Assembly: GCF_048771995.1 (NCBI RefSeq)
Contig: NC_133026.1
Span: 54,933,001 to 54,997,000, forward strand
Direction: 5' to 3'
Source of the DNA: Taeniopygia guttata
Taxonomy: Eukaryota; Chordata; Aves; Passeriformes; Estrildidae
Length of the DNA stretch: 64,000 bases
In this document: positions 21,580-33,240 of the stretch, in pieces
How positions within the stretch are numbered: the stretch's first letter is position 1
Layout of the letters: each line of letters begins with the position of its first letter
Made by a program: the position numbers and the translations under genes
The notes under the pieces: generated by a model
Databases searched by the model: none
What the model saw: only the letters and a program-made list of their open reading frames with translations
Told to the model about the DNA's origin: nothing

Positions 21580-23350
21580 CAGTGTTTCCTTGGATGGGGT
21601 TGTGTGAGCTGCTGATAGGCAGAGGTGAGTTTTCCATCCCACTTTCTCCTGTCCTCTCTGTGGTCATGCAGGTAAAACTGCAGGTTACCTCATGGTGTGT
21701 CCCACTCACTCCAGCAGAGGGGTACATGCTCCCAGTAGCAGAGATTCTGGTCCATACTGGCAGGGGCATGGGACATTTTCTCTCTAGGTTGCTTGATTCT
21801 TTCAAGCCTGTCCTCAGTCTTATTCAGTCTTTTCACAGTCGAGGCACAGGTTGGTAGGGAGGAAAAAAAGAACTTCATATTGTCAAAATTTGGGTGGCCA
21901 TCTGAAGCAGTGTTTCTTCTTCTTTAATTGACATCAATGCCAAAGGGTTGGTGTACAATGATGACACATTCCCTAGAAACTTCTGTCACATGGATTGTGT
22001 ACACCGGATCTGATCTGGATCTACAAGGGACTGTTTGTTATTTGAGTCCCTATAGATTGCCTCCAGCACAGCTAATTCTTTCAGGTCCTGGATACCTTTC
22101 TCCATGGCATTCCACTTGTCTCAGTGCACTATTAAGTCATCCATGAGAGAATACTGTTCCCTCAAGCTTGGCAGATGTTACCTCCATAGGCTGAGAGTTT
22201 CTATCCTCTTTCCAATCCCCTTGCCAATGCCTACATCCTGGAACAGGGATCCCAATTGCTTGGCTTCACTACCATCTACTTTCATGTTGCATGTTGTGAT
22301 ATCCCAGCATCAGAACAGGCAAGTCACAAGGGCTCTCCTGACTGGTGGCTGAAATGTTTTTGCATATCTTGCAGCTCACCTGAGTGTAGGGATCAGGTGA
22401 TTCTCTCTGGCCCTGCTTCTTCCTCTTGTTTTGAGTGCCTTATTCCTCTTCATCCCTCACTAAGTGAACTAAATTTGTCTTGAATTTCTTTATAGGGGCA
22501 CCTGCTATCAGCACAAGTTGTTCATCTGGTTCAGTTGCAGTTTGAGTGGCCTCAGTGCCTGTGGGTCTGTTTTCTTTTTCTTCCCTCTGAGGGTGCTGTC
22601 TATTACAGAGCACTGTCCAATAAATAGTAGACAGGGCCCAGCTCATTGCAATAAATTGCACCTCTCTGGAATTGCCACAGGATTCTCCTTGCAAATATTC
22701 TATCTCTTTATTTGGGTCCTGTAGTGTTTCAGCAATGAACTCCCAAGTCTTTGGAGTAGATTCCTGCAACAACTGGGTATTTTTCTCTCACATTCCCTGC
22801 CACTCATCACTATCCACCATCAGGCCATATCTCTGAATGATCATGTTAAAAGTCTATTATTCTGCACTGAGGAGACCTGGTAGACTTAGCAACAACAACA
22901 TGCATTCCTTAACATCCAAAGGGAATTCAAAATTCTCCAAAGCTGTTGTACAGGACTGATGAAGGAAATGGGGTAAAAAGCTGGAGAAAGTAATTCTTCC
23001 CTTCTCCCTCAACAGACTGGATACAATTTTTACTGGACTACCAAATAGTGCGCCTGAGGCAAGGGTAGGATAACAACACTGAATACAAACCCCAAATGAC
23101 CATTATTACATGTTATCATGTGATAAACTGTTATCACACAGTACTTCAACAAATTCCGATCCTTCTCCCTTCTCTGAAAAAGAGCACTGCAAGGAAGACA
23201 TACAGGAGTATATATAGGGTTAAGTATCACAATCATATGAACAGATCAAGCAACATTGTAGCCAGTGGCTCTGTACCTAACACAACAAATACTTAGATGA
23301 AGTTTGTTTCCAGCTTGCTCTGGGCAGATCTGTTATTACCATAGCCTTTG
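21580..23350 (-). pseudogene. gag: Degenerate ERVL-like gag
   Basis: On the minus strand this follows an LTR and primer-binding site. The clearest open stretch (22440-22772) encodes a helix-rich, Gln/Glu-rich segment with EYLQGESCGNSREVQF and MSWALSTIYWTVLCNR. This matches a gag-type protein I associate with avian ERVL elements. Similar traces (DPDQIRCTQSM near 22010) continue to about 21600 in shifted frames. There is no protease or polymerase beyond, so the element is truncated at its 3' side. Assignment to gag rests on position and family resemblance, not on a zinc knuckle. Confidence 0.68.
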
Positions 23351-23367
23351 TGACACACTTGGCACCA
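23351..23367 (-). other. Probable primer-binding site of the ERVL-like element
   Basis: The minus strand reads TGGTGCCAAGTGTGTCA eight bases inside the LTR end. This is the expected position and TGGTGCC start for a tRNA primer site. Confidence 0.62.
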
Positions 23368-23375
23368 AATTAGAC

Positions 23376-23945
23376 TGTTATGCTTTAGGAATTGTATTTT
23401 TGAATTTAGTGTTCCCACGGAAACACGCCAAACTCCCCTTAGGTGGGATAGAGAGGAGAAATGGAGGTACAAAATGGGAAGATCATGGGTTGTGGTAAGA
23501 ACAATTTACTGGAAACAGCAATGAGATAAGAAAACAAATAGTAACAGCAACAATATTAATAATGAAATAGTAGAAAAGAGTTATTCACATACAAAATGCT
23601 ACTGAGCCTGACTCAACTGCAGCCACATTACCTGGACTACTCCCTATGGCTCGGAGACAGAATTACCCCACTGTTCCCTCCACTTTGCTTTCTTGACCAG
23701 AAGGAACCCCTTCCCCTGGAAGAAACTCCCCCCACCCCTGGCAATGACATGAGATTGTGTAGAATAATTTTCAGGTTCTAGCCATGCCCCCTCTGACTAC
23801 TGCAGAAATTATCCCCATCTGGCTGGAACTAGCAGAGTAAGTATGTATGTAATGTATACCTATGCTCCTAGCAGAGTACAATTCTCTCTAGATTAATAGC
23901 ATGTCCCATTTGCCAAAAGAGAGGGGCTTATTAGACTGTGCTACA
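23376..23945 (-). mobile_element. 5' LTR of the ERVL-like element, minus strand
   Basis: The element is 570 bp. Minus-strand ends are TGTAGCACAG and GCATAACA. The sequence matches the style of avian ERVL LTRs I know (the TTGAATTTAGTGTTCCCACGG and ACAATTTACTGGAAACAGCA blocks). It is followed inward by a primer-binding site and gag, so it is a 5' LTR rather than a solo one. It is antisense to ITGA9. Confidence 0.8.
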
Positions 23946-25126
23946 GCTTCTATGTCCTTTGCACAGAAGGCAAGAGGCAGAGATAAGGATTAATGATAGG
24001 ATGGGGTGTGTGTAGTCTCATGCTGCTGTGAAATTAGGATGTAATTTAAGGCACGGGGAAGGACTTAGACTTTAGGAAGTTGTGTTGGGGAAGCCCCTTT
24101 GACAGATTGAATATGCTGCCTTTTAGACCCATGTGAATTAAAATACACTTGAAGAAAATTAAAATACACTTGAAGAAAATTAAAGTTGTTGAAAACTGAA
24201 ACTAAGTCAAATTTAACTGAATTTTAGTAATGACAAAACAACACAAAATATTCCTACGCATAGGCAATTTGGGGATAAAGGGTGGCAATAACTAGTTGAT
24301 AAAATAAGACTAAAACATCATGTTTTACACAGCAGGAGTAAGAAAACAGGTTTAGAGTGGTGGAAATTACATAAATGTTTAATTATATTGAGCAGAATAT
24401 TTATTCAGTGATCTCAACAGTGCATTGCTAAGTTTGAGGAGTTATTCTTGAATGCTTACCAAAGTCTTTTATTAAAATAATGTTTATCTGAGAGACTGGA
24501 AGAAACAGAGATATGAGAATTTTTATCCAAACTGAGATGAAAACCAGTTGCATTTCTTTAAGTACAAGGGTTTAGGAAACAAGAAGATATGCAAAAGTAA
24601 CTATCAGTGATTGTAGCTGGAACTGAGAAGTGGAAGATGGGTGACTGCACTGTATTCCTTTGGTCCCTCTTGTTTTGTGTGGTTGTAGACATGGAGAGTA
24701 CTGTTCATAAAATTCTGTCAGCATTTACTTAAGACCCGAAAGTTAGCCTTGTTTTAGGCTCAGCTGCAAATTTAGCATTAGTCTCTATTTTAAACCAATA
24801 AACCTTTATGTGCCTCTGCTGGTCTGTATTTATTAGAAATACATATTTATTTATTTTTTTTTAGCTCATACTTCATATAAGAGGATTCTTACCTCAGAGT
24901 AGTTCATCTATAAGGAGCAGAGTTCTTGTGAAGATATAGGACCCGGTCTGATCTCATTTATATTGATGTAAATAAGGAGCTAAGATTTTGGATTGGCACT
25001 TGGAGGAATTAAATGCTAATTTCTGGGCTAGTACTTTCTGCATAAAGTATCTGTCATCATACCAACAAAGAAAGTTTCAATTTAATGATTTAATAACTTA
25101 CCACTGTCATCTCTTCTGATTTGCAG
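23946..25126. other. End of the ITGA9 last intron
   Basis: AT-rich intron ending in the polypyrimidine tract and AG at 25125-25126. It holds a two-copy 21-bp tandem repeat at 24137-24178. Confidence 0.6.
24137..24178 (+). repeat. Two-copy 21-bp tandem repeat
   Basis: Two identical adjacent copies beginning ATTAAAATACACTTGAAG. Confidence 0.92.
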
Positions 25127-25225
25127 ATGGGCTTCTTCCGCCGGAGGTACAAAGAAATTATTGAGGCTGAAAAGAGCAGAAAGGAGAATGAAGATAGCTG
25201 GAACTGGGTCCAGAAAAATCAGTAA
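25127..25225 (+). CDS. ITGA9: ITGA9 terminal coding exon (cytoplasmic tail) with stop
   Basis: The exon encodes 32 residues plus TAA at 25223-25225 and starts right after the acceptor ttgcag. It begins MGFFRRRYKEIIEAEK. GFFRR is the membrane-proximal integrin alpha motif that clasps the beta subunit and holds the receptor inactive (GFFKR in many alphas). The tail ends in SWNWVQKNQ, diagnostic of alpha-9 rather than alpha-4. Against my memory of the human tail I see two changes, Ser for Asn after AEK and Asn for Asp in the SWxWVQ stretch; both look tolerated. The alpha-9 tail is reported to bind paxillin and spermidine/spermine acetyltransferase and to promote migration. The opening ATG is an internal codon, not a start. 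Confidence 0.97.
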   Translation: MGFFRRRYKEIIEAEKSRKENEDSWNWVQKNQ

Positions 25226-27740
25226 ACTGCCCATGAAAACAAAATTGCCCAGTCATGTGACATGCACTCACTAGTCTATAGGTCCTGCTCTCGTATCTTC
25301 CATATGTGGAAGAAGGAATCTTCTCCAGATTTTTTGGAGACCCCATTGATGCTGTGTCTTTATTACTCCAAAAAGCTAGGGAACATATCCTGAGGCAACC
25401 ACTGCAGCCATGTCAGGTGACTGGAGCAATTCACACTTCATTTAAGAGTTGAACTTTGGTAACCAAGCTGCAGTGCAGAGCAATATTTATGAATCCAACT
25501 ATGTAGTATGCCCTCAGGGGAAGACTTTTATCTAAGAATATTTTTTATAAATACAAGCCTTTTATATTGAGTATTTCTTTATATTTGTATCAATGTTTTA
25601 TAATTTCTATTGAATAGCTATATAGTTCACTCAAGCACTGATATCTGGCTAAATCATTGGAAATACATTCATATATATATATATATATATATATAAATTC
25701 TATTGTACTTTTAAATGTCAATGCAAGACAGAAAAGAGAGATTTGCAGATAAAAGTAGCTTAAATCCTCATATGCTTAATTCACAATGCTTGGTAATATC
25801 ATATATAGATAATTTAATAGAAATAGCCAAAATCTTTTTAGTGTCTCTTTCCTTAAGTTGAATTTGGTATTTCATTTATAAGCTACAGAACCCAAAATAT
25901 TTCACAGTTGTGATCCTCTGTATCATGAGTCTGTCCTATACTAGCCTGGATGGGAGAGGATATAAATACTTCTTCACTAACAAGATGTAGCTTGCTTTGG
26001 CTCACTTGAAGAAGGTTGCACAGAATGTTCTCTTTGGGAAGTTTTCTTTTGCAGTCTCTAGGACTGTACAGCTGAGATACCAGAAGGACATAATTGGGTA
26101 AACCACTATGGCATTGACAAATTCCTTTAAATAATTTTTTAGGAAAGGTAATTAAGTCATATTAATATTAAGATGGATAGTTTTAAAGCTACTGTTAAAG
26201 ATTGTGATTTGTTGCTATCAAAGCAAGTGATAAATTGCTACATGCTGTGAGCATTATGTCTTTCATGTCTTTGTTTATATGATAATTTTAAGAGACATAA
26301 GTAGATGCAAGGATTAAAATGTTTGGATATTTGAGTCTTGAGATTGCCTATCTCAAGGGTGTTCCAAGTACTGAATGTATTTCCTCAAGAATTTAGAAGC
26401 AAGTTTAGTAAAGGCACAGGTGTTACTGGATCTCAGCTTGACACTTTTATTGCTGGTAATTTTTTAACAAATTGTTTTTTGAATTAGAAGGAATCCAGTT
26501 GTAATTAATTCAAACACATTTCTTCAAAAAGCGCTTGAATTTCTGAATAGAAATACTGGAACTTTGTAAGACTTGGGTTTAGATTCTACTTGTATTTTAC
26601 ACTTTGTGTAAATAAGGAGTAAATATCATGCTGGTATAAAATCCATGTAAAGGAAAGAAGGGCCAAGCTCTGTGGTAGAAAGTGAAACCAGGATTGCAGG
26701 ATGTCTTCTTCTTTAAGAGTGTGGTAGAAGAACAGCTGGAAGTTTGGAAACTTGAATGCAGAGAATATTCAAGAAATTGCTTGAGAACAGGTCTTGCTCT
26801 TCCTTGCCATATTCATGATAGCTTCAAATTATAAAAATGGACCACATTCCTATTCCTGTTTGCTTTTTACCACCACCATCATCAAGTGTATGTTACTACA
26901 GTATTGACCGATATTTATTAACAATTAGCTATCTGCATGCATTAGGGAGAAAATAGTTTTAAAGTGAATTAAGTGTATTGATTCAACATCTGACAAGAAA
27001 AACTCACAAGTTGCTTGGGTTATCTGAGAGAGAAATTATGCCTGATCTAAACTCCAAGCCTGTAGACTACTTAAGCAATCTTTTCAAAGTGGTGAAGACT
27101 TCTGAAAGCATTACAGTGAAAACAGCCCTTTCTATGCCTAAATACATGAATGATAATGACCATTATCTTCTAGGACACAGCGATGTGCAGGTAGCCCAGT
27201 TTGCTGAAAGCAACAGATATGAAAAATTTTTCTTTGTTAATATTTAGTACCAATTTTCTTGAATGTCTTCTGTTTATGGGCACATTTTGGAGTTTTGCAC
27301 AAGTTTAAAGCATAGTATCCATTTGACATGGAAACGTATAATACTGCTTTCACTAAAGAATTAAGGGAGTCACAGAATTAATCCCAAATCTACCCACTTG
27401 GTAGGATCTCTTGGATATAAATTAAAATATAATTTTGTTCATTGAATGTGCATTGATTAAACTGGTGTGAAGACTAATTACTTTTCAAGCTTGGCTTGCA
27501 TGCACAGTAGAGTACCTGTACCATTGTCCCTTCTTTTTCTCAGAATGTTATTGCTTACATATTGTGAAATTGTATATTTCTGTTTGTGAACTTGTGGTTG
27601 GAAGAATGTGTTCACTCTTAGTGATGTCACCTGTATTTAGAAGCTTGTGTTCACCTGTATTCTGATTCACTTGCACTGTTTTGGAAATGTCAGGTTTACA
27701 AAAATACAACTTTTGGAATAAAAAATTAATGCAAAATTAT
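25226..27740 (+). other. ITGA9: Probable ITGA9 3' untranslated region
   Basis: This stretch follows the stop codon, is AT-rich and, unlike its surroundings, free of recognisable LTR or CR1 insertions, as expected of a 3' UTR. A canonical AATAAA lies at 27717-27722 and another at 27963-27968, so the mRNA could end near 27740 or 27985. Which is used cannot be told from sequence. An (AT)n run sits at 25671-25695. A small open frame at 26978-27247 lies inside and has no coding character. Confidence 0.5.
25671..25695 (+). repeat. (AT)n microsatellite in the 3' UTR
   Basis: About twelve uninterrupted AT units. Confidence 0.93.
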
Positions 27741-30176
27741 CCTAATAATATTTTGTCAGTTATTTACCTTGTCTAGCTCAAGTACTTTTCCATTAAGTGG
27801 GTGAGACATTTTCTTCTGTATATTTGAATTAATATTATATGTGTGTGTTTATTTGTGTGTGGCTAATAGACATCTTTTATTGTAATTCTATGATTTATAA
27901 CAGCAAACTGTTTGGAGACAAAGCATACAGCTGACTTGAATGCAGTATTTTAAACCCATGCAAATAAAGGTAGTGAGAATTATTTATATTTCATCAATCT
28001 TGCTTTATCAACATCAAATCAAACCCCATGTGATTGTGATACTGACCTATGTTAAGAGTATCAACCTGTGTAACTTGAGTTCTGTTTCAATCTATGAATT
28101 TGGATGAAGATTGAATTTTTCAGCTTCATGTGCTTTTCCTGCAAGGATTTATAGTCCATAGTGGCTGGAATATAGTAGCTGAATAATATATTTGAAATTA
28201 TGTTTTCAAGTCTATACATCCCCATGTTTACTGGTCACCTGTATAGGGAGCAGAAGCTAGATGTAAGCTTTTACTTCTACAGCTCTAAGTGTTTCAATGT
28301 TCTCTAGCCATACTAAAGCAGTTTGTTTCCTCAGTATTAAGACTATTGGTTATATATCTAAGAACGGGCTGGGCAGAGCTAGGACCTGGCCTGTGACTCA
28401 GAGCACATCTGTACTGGTGGAAGACCATAGATTTATGTACCACAATGCCAAAGACATTGGAGAGTTCCAAGTAAATGTGGTTTCTGACATTTGAAGGTAG
28501 CACCCTTCAAAGTAAATATAAATGTTCTCAGTCATTGCTGGGAAAAAGGTTTAGGAGCAAGCTGCTGCTAAAAGGAATGCAATGCCCAGTTTGCTTTTGG
28601 AGATTAGTGGAAGCACTAGTGCTGCAGCAGCTAAAATAATATCCAGAGACTTTTGGATGTACTAAAATCTGTTATCATGTGAGCCTGTGTGCGTGTGTGT
28701 GTGCGTGTGGGTGTGGGTGTGTGTGTGTGGGTGTGTGTGTGTAAGCAAGCAGTGTACATCCCCTTCTGGGGCCAGAGTATTGATGAGCTAATGATGCCCT
28801 CTGTATGGCTCACTTCTTATCTTCTTGATAAGCAGAGAGCAGCAGTTTGTACATAACAGGATTTTGTGTATTATGTTACTCCAAACAGCTTTTCCCTGTA
28901 GGACTTCTGTGACAAAATGGCTTTGTTTTAGAAATCAAACCCACAACCTTTAGCATATTTGTTTCTTCCAGTTTCACCAAAGGAAGAACTAGATCAAAAT
29001 TCAAGAAAAATAACATGCTTTTTAACAATGGAAAAAACAGTACATTTGTTAGCATTCTGCTCAGCCTGGCTCATGTGTCTGGACTGGAGCTGGTCTGACA
29101 TTTTGGCTCTCTATACCTGCCATTGGCCTGCTCTTTGGATTGGACGTAATGGAAGTTTCTCTGCTAAATCTTTTCCATTTTGTAGTGAAATACCCCTTGA
29201 AAAAGATAGGACACTTTCCCGCTTTTGGGTCTAGTGGGGTGCATATTGACCTGAGTAGTCCTGGGTAAGATGTCTTGATTTTATTAAAATTCTGAGTGCA
29301 TAACACACTGGATAATTGAGATCCCAAAGGCCTAAGAATGGTGTCATGAGAGTCATTAAGGGTGCAAAGTAGATTTTAGTGTCCTCTTTGCTTACTACCA
29401 GAATTAAAATACAATGAAGACAGCTATTTTGTATAGATTCAAATGTACAAATGAATTTTAAATCATTAGACTATTTACTACAGCAAATCAAAAATTTTAA
29501 TATTTCGAATGGCTGCAAATGGAGATTTTATTTGCAAGTGGTTTTGATAGAAATAAAGAATTAATGGAGAAATTAATCTTATTAGTAAAAGAGCAATGAA
29601 AGTTAGTTTATCATGTCTTATATGCTATAATCTCCTGTGAGTGTTAGAAAGGAATAATTCACATATTTCTAGTTCATTTCTACTTGTTTTTAGGTAGCTA
29701 GTGCCATTTTAATGCTTGAACTTCTAGAAATGTTTTAGTAAATTAACCTGCAGTTCAACAGCCATAAAGAATCAGAAATTATTGAAGTAACCTTGCGCAG
29801 AGTTGTCCCTGCTTCAGACATGCATTCAGATATGATGTATTGACTTGCATGAAATTATTCTTGATTTATACCTACACAAGTGAGAAGGGACTCAGATGGG
29901 CTCCTCTGAAGCTGAAGGACACACATCATGAGACAAGCTTTGCACTAACCTGTGTTAAGTGGTAATGTACAATGATTTTAAAAATATAATATAATAATTA
30001 CAAGCAGTTTTCTTCTGGACTTGCAATCTAAGAGCTGTGTTATTCAATCTTAATGATGCTGCTCTGTGCTACAGTCAGAAAGATAAAAGGAACAGTAAAG
30101 GAAGAGCTTGTTTTATCCAGCAGAGACCACTTCATAGAGAGAATGTATTCTGTCCTACATCAGTCTCTCAATGCAG
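27741..30176. other. Region downstream of ITGA9, no gene seen
   Basis: AT-rich. A second AATAAA at 27963 could extend the ITGA9 3' UTR a little. Small frames on both strands overlap and carry no motif. Confidence 0.4.
28684..28742 (+). repeat. (GT)n / GTGG microsatellite
   Basis: An imperfect GT repeat with GC and GGGT interruptions. Confidence 0.92.
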
Positions 30177-30182
30177 ATAGGG

Positions 30183-30710
30183 TGTTGGGAAAGCTGGGCT
30201 CCAGGACAGCTTTGATGAATGGAGACGAGAGATCTCTGAAGGCTGCTCTTAGAATATAAGGTTTATTAGGGATGGTGAAAGGTCTTGCTTGGAGCTGCCA
30301 GACACAGCATGTGGCAAGGCTTGAGGGGATGGGGGAGGGGAGAGACAAGGGGTAGAGAGGATGCTCTAGGAGAGGGTGGAAGTTCTAAGAGGGGGGAAGA
30401 TCCAAGAGAGGGGAAGTCCCAAGAGGGGAGAAGTTCCAAGAGGGTGTCTGGCCCCTCAGAGACCTCTTATCAGGGAGGCTTCAAGGTGGGCTGGAACAAG
30501 ACTTGGGCCAATGGGGTCACAGACACTTGATGTTTCAGGGGAGGGTTACAGGTGTGGGATGAACCATACATTTTGGGGGGTGAGATGAAACAGTCCATCT
30601 GACTTTTGGACCTATCTGTAGGTCCAGCCAGCAGGGGGGATTGTTTTCATCCTGGCTGTACTATTGTAAATCTTTTGCCAGGCAATTATATTTATCCATC
30701 GTTTCCAACA
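30183..30710 (-). mobile_element. Solo LTR, minus strand (sister of 40025-40517)
   Basis: The element is 528 bp. Minus-strand ends are TGTTGGAAAC and TTTCCCAACA. It matches the LTR at 40025-40517 over its whole length in opposite orientation. The minus strand has AATAAA near 30265 (context CCCTAATAAACC). Flanks ATAGGG (30177-30182) and ATATGG (30711-30716) agree at five of six positions, consistent with a diverged 6-bp target-site duplication. Confidence 0.87.
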
Positions 30711-32112
30711 ATATGGCACTTGAGAACTGGGCATGATCTGCCCCTTACCTTTATCTAAGTTAAATGATCAGACTAATTACTAAAATTATTATTTTACTGT
30801 GTTGATTTTAGGTGAATGGCACAGAGTAGGAAACTGACAATAAAGGGATTACCTATTAAGAGGTCAGACTATTTGCTCAGTATTAAATTAATGAAATCTA
30901 TATATAAGATTGGAGAGAAGATTATATAAATGTGGTAAAATATTTTTCTCCATTTTAATTTTCAGGTGTGGGATGAGAAATCAAATCTAACAGTCTATGA
31001 AAACAATTTTTTTTTTTGTGAGATTGCCAAATGCCAGAATCAAGGTAGCATGTTGCCCTGTTTCTTAGCTCAAGACTGTATCCCTGACATGGCTTCATCA
31101 AAGGGGAGACCCATGTTTTACCTTGGCCAGGTGGCACAGGTTACACCTTGTCTCATAATCTACTGCCTGCTCAGCTGTGCGTGTCCCACTCTCACTCCCA
31201 TTCTACAAACACTACCAGCATTTTCCCCTGGCCTTTTTCTGAAGTTTTTCTTCTGCTTTGTAACTGGTGTTACCCTTCTCTCTCAATTTGTCTGAATAAG
31301 AAGGCTAACTTAAATGTAAGTGATTTTTCCCAGCCTGAATTTAGTTTGAAATATGTCACTGTTGTTTCAGACCCAAACTTTTTTGGGTCCTGAAAACCTA
31401 GCAGTTTTCCCAATTACATCAGCAGTTCTTGAGGCCTATGGGAGGTTAGGTCAGGAACTGTGTTCTTCTCCTCAGGTTTCTTTCCATCAAACTTAATAGC
31501 CAGGCTGAAGTGTACTTGTCAAATAACGAATAAACGTGAAATCTGAGGGAGGTAGATAGACTACCAGACAGACATGTATAAGGCTGAAACTTATTTTGGA
31601 ATGGACAAGTAATATAAAAAAGGACACACCTGCCAAAGTCAGAACCATTCAAAATTATGTACGCAAATTGTTTTTTGATTCTGAAACAGTTAGGGATGTG
31701 GAACTGGAGGGTCCTCAGTTCCAGTCTCCTATTTTTATTGGCAACTATTCCATAGCTTTCCTTTTATGAACTGAACAAAGTCCAGTAGAACCAGTTAAAT
31801 TTTTCTTTCCTTATTATTCTTGCTAAAGACTCTTCTAGCATTTTGTCTTGATGGTACTTTTAATGGTAATTTTCTTCTCAATTTGTTCTCTTGGCCTCAA
31901 GGTCTTTTAATTTAAGGAGTTCCTGTCCTTCCTTCCTGATCTGAGTTGATCTTTCTTGAATACGGGTTACCAAACACTACTTCCTGGCTAAGATACTAAT
32001 TTAAACACAGAAGAGCAAAAAAACCTATGTCACTGTGAATAAAGTTGATTGAACCCAGAAAGGTTTAAAATATACCCCAGAACTTGATTAAAACTAAACG
32101 AAGTTAGATGTT
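30711..32112. other. Intergenic, no feature seen
   Basis: AT-rich, without recognisable genes or repeats. Confidence 0.4.
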
Positions 32113-32598
32113 GGTGCCAAAAAATGGATATTTTTTTTCAATAGTAAAAGAGGTAAAGAGAGAGAGAGAGCGAGAGAGAGCGAGAGAGAAAGGTAGAGCA
32201 GAAGGGGGAAACAGGGAGTGTGACAGGGATTAGGTAGAAACATATCACCCTCCCAAGGATCTCAATGACGTCTCATGGGTTCCCTTCATCTGGTTTTGGT
32301 GATGAGGGTCCCCTGCTGCCCTGCCAAAAAGTATAGAATCCAATGGATTAATATAAATTTGGGAGGTGGGAATGCCCAGGTGTCTCCCTGAGGGGGCTAG
32401 GTTTGACACTCTTCCTTGCAACATTGTGCATCTGTTGCTTCATATTGTGGCGCTCTGGTGCAGGGTCTGGGGACCTCTTTGAGGGGGCCTTTGATGGGCC
32501 ATGACACCTCTTCTGCTGTCCCTCCTGTGGATGTGGCTCTCCCCATGGTGAAGGGGCCCCTGCAGCTGGTCTCCTCTGCACAGCAGAGGATGGACACT
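32113..32598 (-). mobile_element. Probable ERV-derived internal sequence next to an LTR
   Basis: On the minus strand this lies just inside the 3' end of the LTR at 32599-33240. It has overlapping open frames (32348-32648) without clear motifs, and near 32115-32125 a TTGGCACCAACATC stretch resembling a primer-binding region. A GA/GAGC microsatellite (32157-32190) lies inside. The affiliation is inferred from position. Confidence 0.38.
32157..32190 (+). repeat. (GA)n microsatellite with GAGC interruptions
   Basis: An AG-repeat run with two C substitutions. Confidence 0.9.
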
Positions 32599-33240
32599 GT
32601 CATGGTTTGACACTGGCCCAATGCCAGGCACCCACAAGAGTCACTCACTCCCCTCCCTGGGCAGGGAAGAGGAAAAGGACAAAAAAAAAAATTAATGAAG
32701 GGTTCATGAGTTGAGATAAGGACGAGGAGAAATACATTTCAAGGGCAAACCAGGATCAGCTTAAGGTTGCAAAGTGAATTTATTACTAAGAAAGTCAGAG
32801 GAGGATAATGAGAAATAAAATAAGCCCTTAAAATGCCATTTTTTCCCAGCCCCTCCCACCTTCCCATTGACAGCTGCTTCACCATGGTCTTCACCATGGC
32901 CTGCAGAAGAATCTCAGCTCTGGCATCTGCAGCACCTTCTTCCCCTCCGTCTTCACTGACCTTGGTGTCACCGTGTGATTTCCCTCACATGTTCTCACCT
33001 CTTCGTCTTCTCTGGCTGGAATTAACACTGTCCCCACTTTGTTTTGATTTTCTTCTTAAATATGTCATCACAGAGCCTCTCTCACTGGCCCAGTTTTGGC
33101 TAGTCGCATGTCCATCTTCAGAGGCATTAGGGATTGGTTCTGCTGGACATGGTGAAAGTGAAAGCTTCCAGCAGCTTCTTACAAGAGCCACCTCAGTGGC
33201 CCCCCTGCTACCAAAAACCAGGCTGTGCAAAACCAATACA
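32599..33240 (-). mobile_element. ERVL-type LTR, minus strand
   Basis: The plus strand begins TGTCATGGTTTGACACTGGC, a start I recognise from avian ERVL LTRs in reverse orientation, and ends ACCAATACA. The minus strand is thus TGTATTGG...ACCATGACA, about 642 bp. An inverted AATAAAAT-type signal is near 32815. It abuts a plus-strand LTR on the right. Confidence 0.78.

Noticed and set aside
22518..22724. Plus-strand frame at the gag remnant
   Set aside because: It is the antisense of the minus-strand gag frame 22440-22772, which carries the recognisable motif.
26978..27247. 89-codon frame downstream of the ITGA9 stop
   Set aside because: It lies within the likely 3' UTR and has no recognisable motif or splice sites.
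30285..30588. Overlapping Gly/Arg/Glu-rich plus frames
   Set aside because: They lie wholly inside the minus-strand solo LTR and recur in its sister at 40173-40415; they are LTR sequence read backwards.
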